This document shows positions 39,252-53,055 of a stretch of DNA of 64,000 bases, piece after piece (positions within the stretch are counted from its first letter, which is position 1; the number at the start of each line of letters is the position of its first letter). A program made the position numbers and the translations under genes. The notes beneath the pieces are model-generated. The model saw nothing but the letters and a program-made list of their open reading frames with translations, did not search any database and was not told the origin of the DNA. This DNA comes from Protonemura montana (Eukaryota; Arthropoda; Insecta; Plecoptera; Nemouridae), in the NCBI GenBank assembly GCA_947568835.1, contig OX387603.1, forward strand, positions 24,390,651 through 24,454,650, written 5' to 3'.

Positions 39252-39266
39252 GTGTGTGTGTGTGTG
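39252..39266. repeat. GT dinucleotide microsatellite
   Basis: Seven and a half GT units. Confidence 0.8.
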
Positions 39267-42200
39267 AGAATCAATTGACATGCCTTATTCTTGCAAAGAG
39301 CCGAAGCACCACACAATGACTCCCCTGGACATCCAAACAGAAGGGACATCAAGATATCGTCGGCAAGAATCTAGCATGGCATTAGCAACCTCTCTCTGTC
39401 AAATCATAAACAGCCGGGTACGATAGCGTCAGGTGCAAGTCATGACCGAGGAGAGATGACCGCGGATAGACGACCGACGCGCCGTAGTGGCAAACACGGC
39501 AACTGCCTGAACGCTCGGCGGGGGGTGATATTCACAAGGCGTCGTACGGAGAGGAGCGCCTAACGCCGTGTCAGAATGATGCCACTTTGACACTGGACGA
39601 GCTGCGCATTTCGCTTTGAGTAGCTCGGTGCAGTCGAAGACTTGTGAAGCAATTGGGATGCGTTGCCTGAAGTGGTAGACAGGGGTAGAAAGGTGCAGTT
39701 GTGTCTATGACACAAGCTGTAGCCTTGGGCGTTTTTCTAGACAAATTACATTCATTGGAATGTTTACTCACAGACTAGATCACTAATGCATCTCACATGC
39801 TTACTTTATTATGAAAAAAAAAAAAATTGTGGATTGTGCCAACTCAATTAAAGACTTTGACAGGCCAGTCGCTCGCCTATCGTCAGCCAAGTGTGGCGGT
39901 GGTCCTCAAATTCGCCAGAGAGAGAAAATTACTAACGAGCTGTATGCGAAGTCCACCGTGTCCGCCGACCGAGTGGCTATCAACGCCCTCCCTCTCGCCA
40001 ACGCAGGCAAGTGACCGACCGAAGGCACTTCCCGAGTCACTCCCCCGCCTCCACGCCGTCGTCGTCGTCGAGCATTACTCACTCCTGATTTACAGGTCCG
40101 GGATTAAGTTTCTATAACAACGAGCCAACAATTTATCGCCCGGCATTCTTATTCATCGCGCGTCGCCGCCGCGTCATGAAAGCTTTTTCTTGTTCGCAGA
40201 GGGATTTTGAAAAATGCAACTTATTATATTCAATTCTTGTAATTTTATGCCGCAAATGTGTTGTGACCAATGGCGGCCCGCTATGTGCAGACACCCCCTG
40301 GCACTCTGCTGCGAAAATGAGGCGCGCGTCAAAAAGAAATTTCCTCGTCAGGAAATATTATGATTTCCACTCAAAGTCGCGGGGCAAGAATGGTTTTCCA
40401 CGATTTCGTCGGACGCCGAATTTATGGCCGGAGATCGGGCCAGAAAAATACCGCGCGGTTCCTGAACACTTCTCAGCGAAGTAAGAACCCTCAAGAAGCC
40501 AACGCCAGTCATCCATTGAAAATCAGAACGCCCATGCTAGGCAGTACCCTCCGAGAAAACCTTCGCAAAGGATGAAGTGCAGGGCTAGATGCTACTTTTC
40601 AAACAAATTTTCAATTAAAAATTATGTCCTTTCCGAGAAGTGAAACGCTCCACCATTATTCCCTCGCGCACAAAAACAATGATTAGAATCCAGCTCTTCG
40701 GCCGGCCAGGCAGGGTATCTGCCAGAGGATCGCTTGCGCCGTGAAGCGGCAGCCCGATCTGATGTGCATCTAATGATATACCTGCTCCAGGCCGAGCGGT
40801 CCAAGCCGAGCGGCGAGCGCTCGGAGAGCGATGCTCGGGACAGATTGACTAGCGCTCTAATCGCTTCTTGATAATGATATGGTAGGTATCAGTCTACCCC
40901 ACCCTGGCCCAGGGCGACGCTAAACTCCGTTCCACGTACGAGAGATCCACGTCGACGGTGTGCCGTTTACACGCTGCTATGTGTGGGAGAGATCGAGTTT
41001 ATAAATTGTAATAGACATGGAGCCGTCAAGAATTTATGGAGAGTGTAACGTGTGGATGGCTGAAACACCGTGAGCGCAGATTTAAGAAGAATAACAAAAA
41101 AATCTGAGTTCCATTTTACATCAAGATTCTCCGAATTTCCTTGGAGATAGAATTGAATTATCTAGTCGCGAGACAACCCAGAAATACGTCTGTTTTATTG
41201 TCATTCAAAAATGATGAACCGCTGCACCAATATCCCAAAAAATTACGTCCCACGTCGTCCACCCGGCCAATTTATTGGCCATAAAAGCAATTTCCCTTAT
41301 TGTTAACTGCGCTACCGAAACATAATTCCTCACTCGAAGGTACAAGCCGGCCGCACAATTCCAAGGAGCTAGCATTCGTCACAGATAAAGAGCGGCGCGG
41401 CACTGTTAAATTTTACGACCTCCCAATGCAAACTAGTCCGGGAATGGTTCCACCCACCGTAGCACAGGTGAGATATAGAGACCGCGCCGAACCATCATAA
41501 ACTCTCCTCTCACAGATTGAGACGCACAGAGCCACGGCGGCGACAGGATAGCAAATATTTCCACCACCCCGTTTTGACATGGCCGTAAAATTATTACCTC
41601 CTATTTTGTTGTATGATTGTGTTGGTCTGTTAAATCACGAGCTTAAGTTAGATAAGACGATCGGTTGACGTCTCCAATAGCAACGTTTGTCTAAAATCTC
41701 AGCAGCGATAACCCCCAGGCGCGTCCATACCCTTTCCATTATGAATAACACATCCCCAAGACGCAATCAATTTAATTAGAAGCAGTAACATGAAATGATA
41801 TCCCAGCCAACGAGGAGGGCGATTAGACGGCTCGCGAAACCAGGCAAGATGCGAACCTCTGTAACGCCGTCGCTCGCCAAACGACTACGAGGGTCTAATA
41901 ATGCCAGCCTGCTTGCTCGATGAAATGATTGCCCACGGATTACGTTCCACCCAGCCAGCAAGCAAGCTCGGCGTGCAAGAATCAAGTGGCCTAATTTTGT
42001 AATCATGCCATCATGATCTATCGCATCCGTCTTGCCATCTCGACGCTTGCATTCTCGGCTGCAAGATCGCCCAAGATCGGACGGCGAACATCATGTGTTA
42101 AAAACACTCATGTCAAACACACTATGAAGATCAAATGTGTGGGCCAAAAACTGTGCGTCATGACGTTGACAACTCACTATGCCGTACGATGAAGTATCAT

Positions 42201-43324
42201 AGCTCGATTCGGGGCCATTTATGTGCTAGGCAATTGAATATTGTGCAAAACATCATTTAGTCGCTGCGTTTGCGTCCCTTTCTTCCCATTTCCTTCCCAT
42301 ACGTTCTCCTAAGGTCCAGATCGCAGGCTGTTGGTGGCAATTAGAGCTGTGATTATTACCGTCCAAGACAACGTCTGGGAGGAGTCCGCCGCCCGCCCTC
42401 CAACTCGAACCCCCAGCGCCTTTGCTGGGAACCAGAGCAATTTAAATATCGTCCTCCGACCTTCCCCGCCGGTCTCCCGCTCGGAGCCCGACCGACCGGC
42501 CAACTGGTTCGACGCCACTTACCGCTTTATTATTATTATAGTAAGATTCGAACCAATTAAATGGAGCAAGCTCCAGGTATATGAGTGTCCATGATTGACC
42601 GCCTCTCATGAGTACCCAAAGAAATTGCCACGGAAAATATAATATGCACCCAGGCACACACACACTCAACACATGAAAGAGATACGATGGCGAACACACA
42701 TTAAAAGCGTTTCCGAAAAAATAACCAATAATTAAGTAATTGTGATATGAAATTGTTGCAAATTATGTCAATTATTATTAAAAAGCCATGCTCATTTTCT
42801 CTCTTATGTGTGTGTTTTCGGTTTTTAGTCCGCAAGAACTGGACATTTAGCAAATTTGGTAAAACCACAAAACACGGCACAAGAACGCTAATTTTGCTCT
42901 CATTGCCAGCGAGACAAGCAAGCCATTTTGTCGACGACCCCACAAAAGCTTTACTTGTAACCAAGTGCTGGGCTTCCGAGACGTCGGCACTTGAGCCAGA
43001 GCGTTTTATTGCGCGGGAAGCACATTAAACACGGCAATTCGGGCGTCGACGGCGTCCTCAACGCACGCCGCGGCGCTAATTATGAATACATTACGAGCAA
43101 TGAAACTCTCGACTGCAGCGGGGCTAGTGGTTGTAAGAAGTTGTCTAACAGCAACGGTTGTGGCGTGTTGTTCGCACGTGTTAACTGCGCCCGCTCGTAT
43201 CTCTGTCTCTTGGCAGATCAAGGGTTGCACTTTGGTCTCGTCGTCGTAAGCCTTGAGCGCAAAGGAAGATTTGGCTCGTCACAATTAGGCGCTACTGCGA
43301 GGGGGCTACCTCGAGGAGGGGTGT

Positions 43325-43337
43325 GGGGGGGGGGGGG
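43325..43337. repeat. Poly-G tract of 13 bases
   Basis: Uninterrupted G13 within a G-rich stretch (43301-43350). Confidence 0.9.
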
Positions 43338-45749
43338 CGCCGAGGAGGTAATTGGTGCAATTGAGATGATGACGCTGACGACGACGTTAGCGCGCGGGTA
43401 CAGTGCGGCGGAGAAAAAGAGCAACAGGCCGTGATCGCCGTCTGGGCAGTCGTGGTGATTCGGACATGCAAAAGGCAGTTGAATCTGAGTCAGAAACGGT
43501 CAGTTCGTGTTATGTGTTCACTGACCCAGTTTGTTGTGGCTATAATTAATAAAGATACTTTTTCAGCGATTTCATAACGAAATGAGTCAAACTCTGACGT
43601 TGACAATGCAGAAGTGACGTTCGGCGTGCCACAGCGAAATGTCTCAATAATGGAAATGGCCTTCACACCCCTAACCCTATTACCACTGCACCCCAAAAAG
43701 CTGACAGGACCACGGAGATTGTGTCGGTTGGACACAATCCAGCCCCGGTCCATGGGGCCATCGATCTCAGGTAATGTTTCTCCACGTGAACACCTCTGCG
43801 ACCGTCCCGCGCTACGCGGCGACGCCACGAACCACGACGTCGAGGCATGGAAGCGATCCAGCGTTCGGCACTGCAACCACGATCGTATCGCGAGCACACG
43901 ATGCTCGGCACTTATCTCAATTGGAAAACGCTGTTTTCATTTTCAAAAGAAAACAATTAAAATGCCCGACGAAAACAACAATAAGCCTCCGGATTTGAAC
44001 ATGTGGTCGGACATTTTTGTCGGTGGTAATTAATTCATTTATTAGGTTTATTCTATTTGTTTCTTAAAAAGAGGCTGAATAAGATAAATATCTTAGCTTC
44101 GGTCAGACAATAGTGTACTTAGCATATTTGAATTAATCAAATAATAATTTTATATTATTAAACAACGAGATTCCGATCATTTAAGAAATAAGAATCTGGA
44201 ACGAATTAGTACGATTGAGAAAGAGGTCTAGAATGGAATTGCCGTTCGCAGCAAGGAGGACTGGCACCATATAATCAAAAGCTATGCTCGAAAAATGCGT
44301 TGCCAATTACCCTTCCCACGAACGATCGAGCTGGCCAGTTCCGTTTCCCTCCATCGCGGCCGTACACTCCACACCGTGCACATGCGCTCTGGCAACGTGC
44401 GTGATTAGAATAAGTCACCCCTGTCTGACCAAATCGGTAGACAGTTGGCTGCGAAAACTGGCCGACGAATAATCCCTGTCTTCGGTCGCACAGAGAAACG
44501 GCGAGCCGCGGTTGTAGATTTCGCGATACATTTTTAATTTAATTTGTTCCCCGCGATCCGGCCGCCGATATGCCATTCCCTTATAGAGGTAAATCAGTAA
44601 TCGTAATGCATCGCATTAAGCGCAATCCACGTGATGCAGCGAGGAGAACCAGCACCAGCAAAGCCAGGCAGATGACTTGCGCAGATATACAACATATTAT
44701 TTTATGCATTCCTACTTGAATTAATCGATTCGCAATGTGCAACGCTGCGCCGTCGCGGACACACATATTTTATCCGCGATACTCTTGTAAAATTGTTAAC
44801 AGTAATTATTTCTCGTTAGCAAAATGCGCACATGGATAACATAAACGGCAAAATGAAGAATTCATATCATGGAGGAATCAATACAAGATAAAAATCGATC
44901 CGCTCGGCGAAATGTCCATCTTCCCCGTTAGGAGTATTTTCGCAGAGATGAAAGATCGTTCGGCCGCGCGCCGCAACCACTTTTTCCTGGCCATCATCCT
45001 CTGCGCCGCGGCTCAGTCATCGACAGTGCGGACAATAAACTGTCCCAAGAACATCGTTAGCTGACACACGAGATTAATTGCGTATATCCGCCGCTAAGAG
45101 CGGCAGCAAAATATCGCCGATAAACGCCAATTACGAAATACCGAGAAATCAAAAGCGATGCAGCTATTTTTGGGCCAAATGAAAACTTGATTTATTGTAA
45201 GAAATTCTTTTCGCAGAAGTTCTGTGTCATTATTGTTGTTCAACGGACGAAACTGGCCGGTATGGTTTCCACACAAGATGACTAGCGGCGAACGGTGCGC
45301 GGCTACTGATTTCTTGAATATTAAAAATGCATTTTGCAATTACTCGTTGTCCCCCCCAAGCCGCGTGAAATCCCCATTAATACCTCGTTGTTTTAGCATC
45401 AGTGCGTGCAAGACTCTCCTTTCATCCTTGCCAGAAGAAGCCCCTCGCGTCCATCACAGAGCGTCGCGACGCCCGCAAAGCGACACCGACGCCGACCTAC
45501 ATAAACCGCATGAGGCGCCACATGCCAAGTGTCCAAGTTTGCCGTGAGTGTCGGCGCTGTCAATATCTTCCGCCCGGGCAATTACGCGCCCATTAATGAC
45601 ACAAGTCGCTGGCAAGGATGTGAAGCTTCTCACAAAGCGAAGCGTCACAAATGTGTGACTCCAAGGAAATTCTCGCCACTGAAAGCAAATAACTTGTGCG
45701 ATTCGAACCGAAAATATCGTAAGAGTGAGATATTTATAGAACTTGTGTG

Positions 45750-45774
45750 TTTATGGGAATGCAATTCCCATAAA
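45750..45774. repeat. Perfect 11-base inverted repeat with 3-base centre
   Basis: TTTATGGGAAT (45750-45760) is followed by GCA and then ATTCCCATAAA (45764-45774). The perfect symmetry suggests either a dimeric protein-binding site or a small hairpin. The stem is too short for a typical microRNA precursor. Confidence 0.8.
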
Positions 45775-46386
45775 GAATCTAATTACCGTGTTGCAGATAT
45801 ATATGTTCTGATTTCAAAATACCTCTCCTGACTTCACTAACGAACAGGTCTTAGTGCCTTTCTGTCTACAATTTCCTGAGTGATACACCAACCAATACGC
45901 TGTACCTACCATATAGATTTCTAATCAACCCTATCTTGACAATGTACAATGTTTCGCTAAAAGGCATCAAACATAAAAAAAAGGATCTAAAATTGTAAAC
46001 ACGAACAACTCTGTTAATTTAGGATTTTCAACCCTTGCTTCATTGCAATGCCCTATGCTCACCAAACGATGTCGGTCATGTTCACATAACCAAAAACATC
46101 GCCACTGATTGAGTGTCTCTCCACGCCACCCCTAACTCCCAGAACCCGCACAGACACAAAGTAAGATCCCTTCCCCCGGCGTCTCTATCTATCGACTTCT
46201 CATTAGATATTCTACCTTGGGCGCCTCGACGCCCGTTATTAGCACATGGCGGGCGTCGTCCGCGACAATTTTACGACGCCGCCGCGTCGCGCCCTCGTCG
46301 GCACACTTCCACACACGTGCCGCCGGCGCCCAAACTTTGCATACACTTGCTTTATGCCCGAAACATGTTAGCAAAGCAACCTCCCT

Positions 46387-46401
46387 CCCCCCCCCCCCCC
46401 C
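46387..46401. repeat. Poly-C tract of 15 bases
   Basis: Uninterrupted C15 followed by a short CACACA run. Confidence 0.9.
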
Positions 46402-46426
46402 TCACACACAACTACCACGGCACAAC

Positions 46427-46441
46427 GCTAACCCTAACCCC
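46427..46441. repeat. Two-unit CTAACCC repeat
   Basis: GCTAACCCTAACCCC contains two CTAACC units, similar to TTAGGG-type telomere repeats. Two units are easily chance. Confidence 0.3.
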
Positions 46442-47121
46442 AGCAGCTACACGTCAACTGTGGAGCCAATAACCATTTCACACCGGCGTGAACAAGGCTC
46501 ATCGACAACGATTCAATTTTTTCTCGGTTTGTGTTAGTCCCTCTGATTTGTATCCATCTCGCGCTGTCTCCCTCCCCGACGCGCAATTGTTTCGCAGGCT
46601 GATCCTTCTGACACAACGTTACGGGATTCATAGCTATTTGCAACAACTGCTGCGTTTTCCATTTCGAATACCGTAAATTAGTTCCATTCCCGCACAACAT
46701 GTGAATCGACTACGACTGAAAAATCTGCTTGTACGCAAATGTTCCGAAGGGACGTCCACATCCTCCACGTAGCTGTCGCTTCAAGCGACGGCAGGTGCAC
46801 GATCTGAGCTGGCACCCCGTGCAAGCAAACGTCGGTAAGGTTCAATCTTAGTGCAATTGAGAGGGAGGGCAATAAATCGTGGCCGGGCGTAATCTCTCAC
46901 GGTGCGATTGATACTGAATTGGTCGGGAGCACTCCTCCGGGACACATTGCCGTTGCCGCAGATCTGTCTTGAGATCAAATATGCACCGTTTCCCCGCCAA
47001 GAACTCCGTCAAACGTCTTGGAAGCCTCTCATGTGTTACCTTCTTCGCATCTACTACGCAACAAAGCTCGAATAAAACTGTCGTAAAATTGTTTGACTGC
47101 CCTTCCCCCCGCCCAAAAAAC

Positions 47122-47150
<29 letters not shown>
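47122..47150. repeat. Poly-A followed by CA repeat
   Basis: A16 (47122-47137) joined to a CA repeat (47138-47150). Such compound tails can mark old retroposon insertions, but no element body was recognised on either side. Confidence 0.85.
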
Positions 47151-47153
<3 letters not shown>

Positions 47154-50100
47154 TGTAACTATATATCTCTTCGTGGACTTGCCGCTGGTTTCTTGAAGCT
47201 GTCGGTAAAGCTGTTTACCCTAACGAGCCGTTTAGTCTCGCGCAACGCCCCGACCGTTCCCGGCTTCCCATGCCAAAATGTCTGAATCGCTGCAGGCCTA
47301 AACGCCAATCATCAATTCCTCCTCTTTCTACGGAAAACACTACCTTGCGGTCGGCTCGCTGGGCAGCGGGTAATTGATGGACGTCTTGAGGCGGAGGCCG
47401 ATCACACAACTGGGTGGACGCGGCGCCCGGTTAATGCCAGGTTAGTGCGGCACTGGGCCGACTTCGAAGCCACGAGCTGGTGGATGTGATTGATTTGCCT
47501 GGCCCAGTGGAGGAGAGAGAAGCGATAAAGTCAATGTGCGTGGCTCGCTAACGAGGTTCGAAGAGAAGTGCATCCGCGAAAGTACTTATCTATTTCGTGG
47601 ACGTGAAGACACCCAAATCACCCTTAAGAACCGGATTCAACTTTTGTGGGCTCATGTATGTAATACAGGTATTCGAATGTTGTACAGCAATGAAAGGAAC
47701 TTACAAAATCGTTTCTATCGGCAAGCCAAAGAGGCAAAAACCAGATTTCAACGCAAACGTGCTCAAAGTATGTTTTCGAGATCTATTTTACCTTTGTTTC
47801 TCAGACTTATCAAGCAGCCAAAGTGAAAAGCGTCCAATACGGTTCAAATACAAACTAAAGCACCAATTATCGCAAGTGTAAGAATCTCCGGTGGAGGCGC
47901 CAGCTTCCTGGTCTGATTTGCTCTGGGGGTTGCATCCAGGGGCACCCTCTCCCCCGCCCCCCACACCGGTACCCGCTGCAAACGCCCTGCACCTCGTGGT
48001 GCGTGATGCCCGTCGGTCCAGCGTGCGTGCCGCGGCGAGAGGTGCCCGATTAGGAGGCGAGACACGCAGCCAAGGCCGGTACCTTGCCGAGAGCGCTGCA
48101 CGCTCACTGCGCGCTCCGACGGCCGGCCCCGGCTGTCCGCCCAACGGGCACCCCAAAGATCGGCGCTTCGCCGGGGACCTGTTGCAACGGGAAGTGCATG
48201 CCGAGCGTGCCAGCCAATCGCATCCTGCAATTAGCCTGACGCGGTAATTGGAGCATGTGCTCAGCGTACGGTGATTACTATGGCCAGTAATTAGGTGCTC
48301 GACACGTGGGCGAGAAAATGACTCGTCTGTTTTGATTCTACGCTTTACGCGCTGCGTTGACTCGGATAATTGGGCCGGCAGTTTAATTGTTCGCTAACTC
48401 GTTGCACAGCTGCCTTGCGCAGTGTCCCCGAAGTTTCCCTAGCATCGCTGATTGATGTCTTGCCATTGACGCGTGGAATAGTACAGGTCCATGCCGATCG
48501 ATGCTGAAAGCTGAAGCTATGTCAGTGATCTGCAATATCTCCTCATGAAATATCGTTCTCCAATTAAAAATTCGATAAATCAAACAAACTATTCCTCATC
48601 ACCTAGCTTGGTCGAAAATCTTAAATCCGCACTAAATGAGTTGATAAAACGCGACAGGTATTTAAAGGTAACCGCAACTTGTGCAATGTCACCAATGCAC
48701 CCATGCCACTAAGAGTACCGACCCCGCTATTGTCGCCATCTTTGGCCAAACGTATCGTCCCCTCTGAACCGTTTGACGCGTACATGACAGGCAGGCGCCC
48801 ATCGACTGACACCTAACAAATCAGTGCCACCCAGTGGTCGCCAGTGCCTGGCGAAGAGGTTGGTGGACCGCCGGGCGGCAGCATGGGTGCCCGCTGTGGA
48901 CATGCCGTGCATACGTTAGTGGCTCCTCCAAGGTGCAATGCTTGGGCGCTCGCAATGGACCGGGACTGTGCATCGAACATGAGGGTGAACGTTCTTTCAG
49001 TGAGGTAGCAAAACTAGAAGATGGGAGCCAAGCAAACTTCCATATCTGATATATTATCTTCTATATATATTGGTGATAAAAAATAAAAAAACTTTCTCGC
49101 AGTGTTTTTGTTCAATTTTGGCAAAATTGAGAATATTTTCGTCTTTATTTCGGCTTGGATTTCTGTTCAGTTGCCACACATTTTCTATGCAATTTCTTTC
49201 TTCCAGCTCTTGTCTCCTAGATGTCAATTCAATACCTTCTTCGTGATCACTCCTCACCCACTCATGGGCCGCTGGTGTTTTTCTCCTCGAAGCCAGCGAG
49301 TGAACCTCGCGAAGAGCACCTCGTGTGCAGCACAGTGCTATCTGCTTGTGCAGAATGGAAATAATAGGAGCCGCTTCCCGGGAGAGTGGATTTAATGGAA
49401 TTTGGTTGTACACCGGCCCCACCACTCAAACGCCTTGCAACAGGTTTCGGGGGTTATCGCTGTCGGCTCGACCAACGCGCTTTTTATATTGCCTAATGAA
49501 TAGTTTAGATAAAATCACTATTAAAATGTTTAGTGTGGGTTGTAATGTCCGTGTGCATAACAAAAAGGAACCGTTTTTTTTCCCCAAATCTCTTCTCGGG
49601 GTTTGTTTTTGATCCTTAAAATCGTAGTTTCATATAATCGATAAATTTACGACCTGTTTGTTACTTCGCTCTACGGCTATATGCAACGACGCCTCCATGT
49701 TAACCCGTTTTCCGTTTCGCCCTGTCGCCACAGAATCCCCCCATCCGCCCCTCCTTCCACCATTCCCCCAAAACATAGGCCGGCAACTTTGCGGCTCAAC
49801 ACGCGGGACAACATGGGAATTCAATTAAACAAACACGCGCGTTAATGAGAATTTGACAGATTTATTAGGGACCCACTGACTTGTTGAGCTAACTACCTTT
49901 GGCTGCATTCTCCCCTGCGCGCTTTGCTCCCTGGTGAGAACGTCTCGGGCCAACTTCAAGACGGGTACGCGATTAAAAAACTTTCTTGCGTCTAACCTCA
50001 GTTTCATTGCAAAGTTAAGCTCGGTTCCTGTGCTCAAGACACTCAATCTGAGTACTTTACTACCGCGAGGCTGAAACCGCTCGTAAACCCGATGTCTGTG

Positions 50101-51540
50101 GACGGATCCCAGCCCTCGGTGTTAGCTGCACAAACCCGCGATGCTTCGAGTCGCAAATGAAATCTAAACACCTCGCAACGAGCACGAAGTTGTCCCTGCA
50201 GACGATGTGGGTCGATGGGTGCCTCAGATACCGTCACCTTGGGTGTTAGCGCCGAAGACAGGCCATCGGGCCGGCTAATCGCTGGCGCAGACCACGTGTC
50301 ACTCATCGACGGACGCGCGGGTTCGACTATCTCCACCAGCATCGCCTTGCTATCACGGCGACTAATCCGGTCGGGCCCCATTGTCGCTCATTCACTGTCC
50401 ATCGACCGTTGGACTGCGCCATCCGAGGGGCACTCTTTCTTGTAATTGCCGTCAATGGGACATGTTGACAGATCAGAGGAGGATAACGTTCGTTTCGAAC
50501 ATCTCGCCAATAGATCCTGCGATTTATAGAGACAAGGTGGTCAAAGATAAAACGAAACTCTCTCGCGATCCGTCCACGATACAGTCTCACTCAATTAAAC
50601 TAAATCATCATATAGTTTTTGATAATCACAGCATGGTACGAGCGGCTAATAAATCCATACGCATTAAACTGAGCGTGTCCCGTGGATGGTGTACAAGAGG
50701 GCCCCGTGTTCCACACATGTGTACATCGACAATGTGGATGATTGTGGCAATGTAACGTATGAGGCATTTAACTGTTGGGGTCCCGACTGTTTTATACGAT
50801 TTATAGACGCTCAGGGTTCGAGCGGGCCGAGTTCGACCGCACACTGTTTTATGGCGCTCTGGACAACCGTATAGCCTTGTCTTCGCAATGCGCGTTATCG
50901 GAACACCGCTATTTTATCGCGGTGAATTAGAAGATTTATTGGAGTACGTATGAAAATGATCTCATCCCAATCATCTAAATACAAGATCCCGCGGTGATCA
51001 ATATCTCGGCGTAGCCCATCATAAAAATGTTGTTGCGTCCGCAGCCGACGCAGAAAATAAACTAATAAATCGGGGGGTCTACACAAGCAGAGCGTCCATA
51101 AAGTTAATTAAATACGGTGTATTTAAAAAGGTAAAATTAATTTTCGAACAAATATTGAGTCGCACGTTATGCGATACATCGACAAAGTACCTCATCATTT
51201 TCAAACACGAACATCGGCGTCACAAAAAATCGGCCGAGCGTCCCGGAAAGCCGGCTTTGCGGCGTGCTTTACGAGAACACAACGACGGCAAATCGCCCGC
51301 CGTCAGACAGCTGGGAGAGGCGTTGTGAGAAATGGAGGCGAGAGACGGGAATGCCCATGCTGAGCGCGTGACATACCTCGGCCATGCGACGTCGACCATC
51401 GTCCACTTGTCCTGACGGATAAACCGCGATGCAAGCGAACTGATATCGTTTGGCCCAAGCACGACATTGCCTTCTGTTCGCCGTGGTCAGATCCTGGCTT
51501 GCTAGTGCGTATGGAGCTTCCGCTTCGTCTAATTGCCAAT

Positions 51541-51565
51541 CTAAACTAACCTAACCTAACCCAAC
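51541..51565. repeat. Short interstitial telomere-like array (CTAAC)n
   Basis: Five 5-base units, three of them exactly CTAAC and two with one change. The reverse complement is the TTAGG repeat of arthropod telomeres. It is too short for a chromosome end and most likely an interstitial relic or chance. Confidence 0.6.
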
Positions 51566-53035
51566 TTCTGAAACGACCTTGCATCAAACTGGAAAATGTT
51601 AGAGAAAATTGCTATTTCCACATCAGACCTATCTGAGAGATATCAAATTCCTGTTGCGACAGTAGGAGAGCCGAGTAAAACCGTAGCAAGAATGTAGGAT
51701 ACGATTCCACCATGCTCAGTCATACATGAGAAGCCCCTGAAGGAGAAGAACCGTGACTGGAGGGTCTGCAAATGCAAGACCACGCTCTTGCGGGCAAACG
51801 GCGCACGTCCGAGCCAGCTAGTCAGGTCCAGCGCCCCCTGAATCGTGCCCGCCGCGTGCCACGTGCATCGAAGGACGTGTGAGAAGGCTGTGACCTGGCA
51901 GACATGAAATGTAAGCCAAACATCAAAATCTAAATCAATATTTTCACGAACAGCGCGCGATTCGTGAAGACACAAAAAAAAGGACTACAAGAGACGGCCA
52001 TCTATCGGGTTGACGTCTACAGGGACACTGCCGATACATCCGCGTGTTTAGCAGACAGAAATGTGTAGCTCCCAATTATATTGTATTATCAGCTGATGCC
52101 AAATTTCAATATACCTGTTAGAACAGAGTGAACGTCAAACATTTTAAATCAATATATGAATATTTGCTCTGGTCAAATATTTGGATTTTATATAGAGAAC
52201 GTGTATCTCAGTCTAAACATTGTGCCTACATCCTCTTCGGTCCACGTAAATTGACGACCCCAAGGTGAACGCTATTTTATTTCTTAGTTTTTTTTTTCAT
52301 TTTTTTTGCCAGGAATTGATAGTGCACTTGAGGGCCGGTACTAAAAGCTTTGCAAGGATCAGCCAGCTAGCGAAAAATTTTCGCCTACCTTCATACTTGG
52401 TCATAACAGCGAGGCATTGATTTTTCCCAATCTCGAGTGAAGACGTTGATAGCAGAGAATTGAGCTATTCACGATTATCCACGGAGGTGGAGTGGCGTTG
52501 CCGTGTGCAGACATGGAGGTGCTAATTAAGCTGTTGTACCCGGGCGGTACGCGACGTACGATCAATCGAAAGGTGCTGCGTAACCTCCCGATACAAACAT
52601 CATGCGGCAACATTTTATGCATTAGTGTGTACGAGAGCTTGTCATGATCTAACTTCTTATTAATTGAAAAACAAGACAATGGCCGGTTGTTAGAGCGCAG
52701 ACCCGGCGCGGTCGTAGCATATACAGACCATTAGCTGTGGGACGCGTGAATACATCTGAGGACCACGGAGCGACCATCGATCTTAACTCGTGGTCGGGAA
52801 GGCTCAGGATATGGTTTTCTGACACAAGCAAAGGGGAGAGATATTGTAGGAATTTTATCGTATTTGTTGGACTATCATTTTGTGGTGAGTGCGATGCGTT
52901 ACTTTGATAACTGGCGTAAAAGCACTGGTCAATTGCGTCTAATATTCAAATTTTCGCACTAGCAATATACGAAGGCATCCAGCTAAGGGATATTGCATTT
53001 TATATTTTACCATCGGAGTGAATTGTTGCAAATTT

Positions 53036-53055
53036 AAAAAAAAAAAAAAAAAAAA
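53036..53055. repeat. Poly-A tract of 20 bases
   Basis: Uninterrupted A20 following TTT. No retroposon body was recognised upstream. Confidence 0.9.

Larger units (their letters stand above)
34020..45740. other. Gene-free stretch, largely AT-rich
   Basis: AT-rich intervals (34020-34070, 36830-36920, 44040-44180) alternate with ordinary DNA. GCCGAGCGG is repeated at 40791-40799 and 40805-40813, followed by CGCTCGG in inverted orientation (40818-40824). No convincing exon, RNA gene or transposon was recognised. Confidence 0.55.

Noticed and set aside
44580-44600. TATAGAGGTA, shared with the Hox-cluster microRNA miR-993
   Set aside because: Only ten bases match and no hairpin precursor surrounds them. 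By eye I also saw no match to miR-10, miR-iab-4, let-7 or miR-1.
47880-48250. Long GC-rich open frames on both strands
   Set aside because: Translations are Arg/Ala/Pro-rich in all frames, as expected from base composition alone, with no domain.
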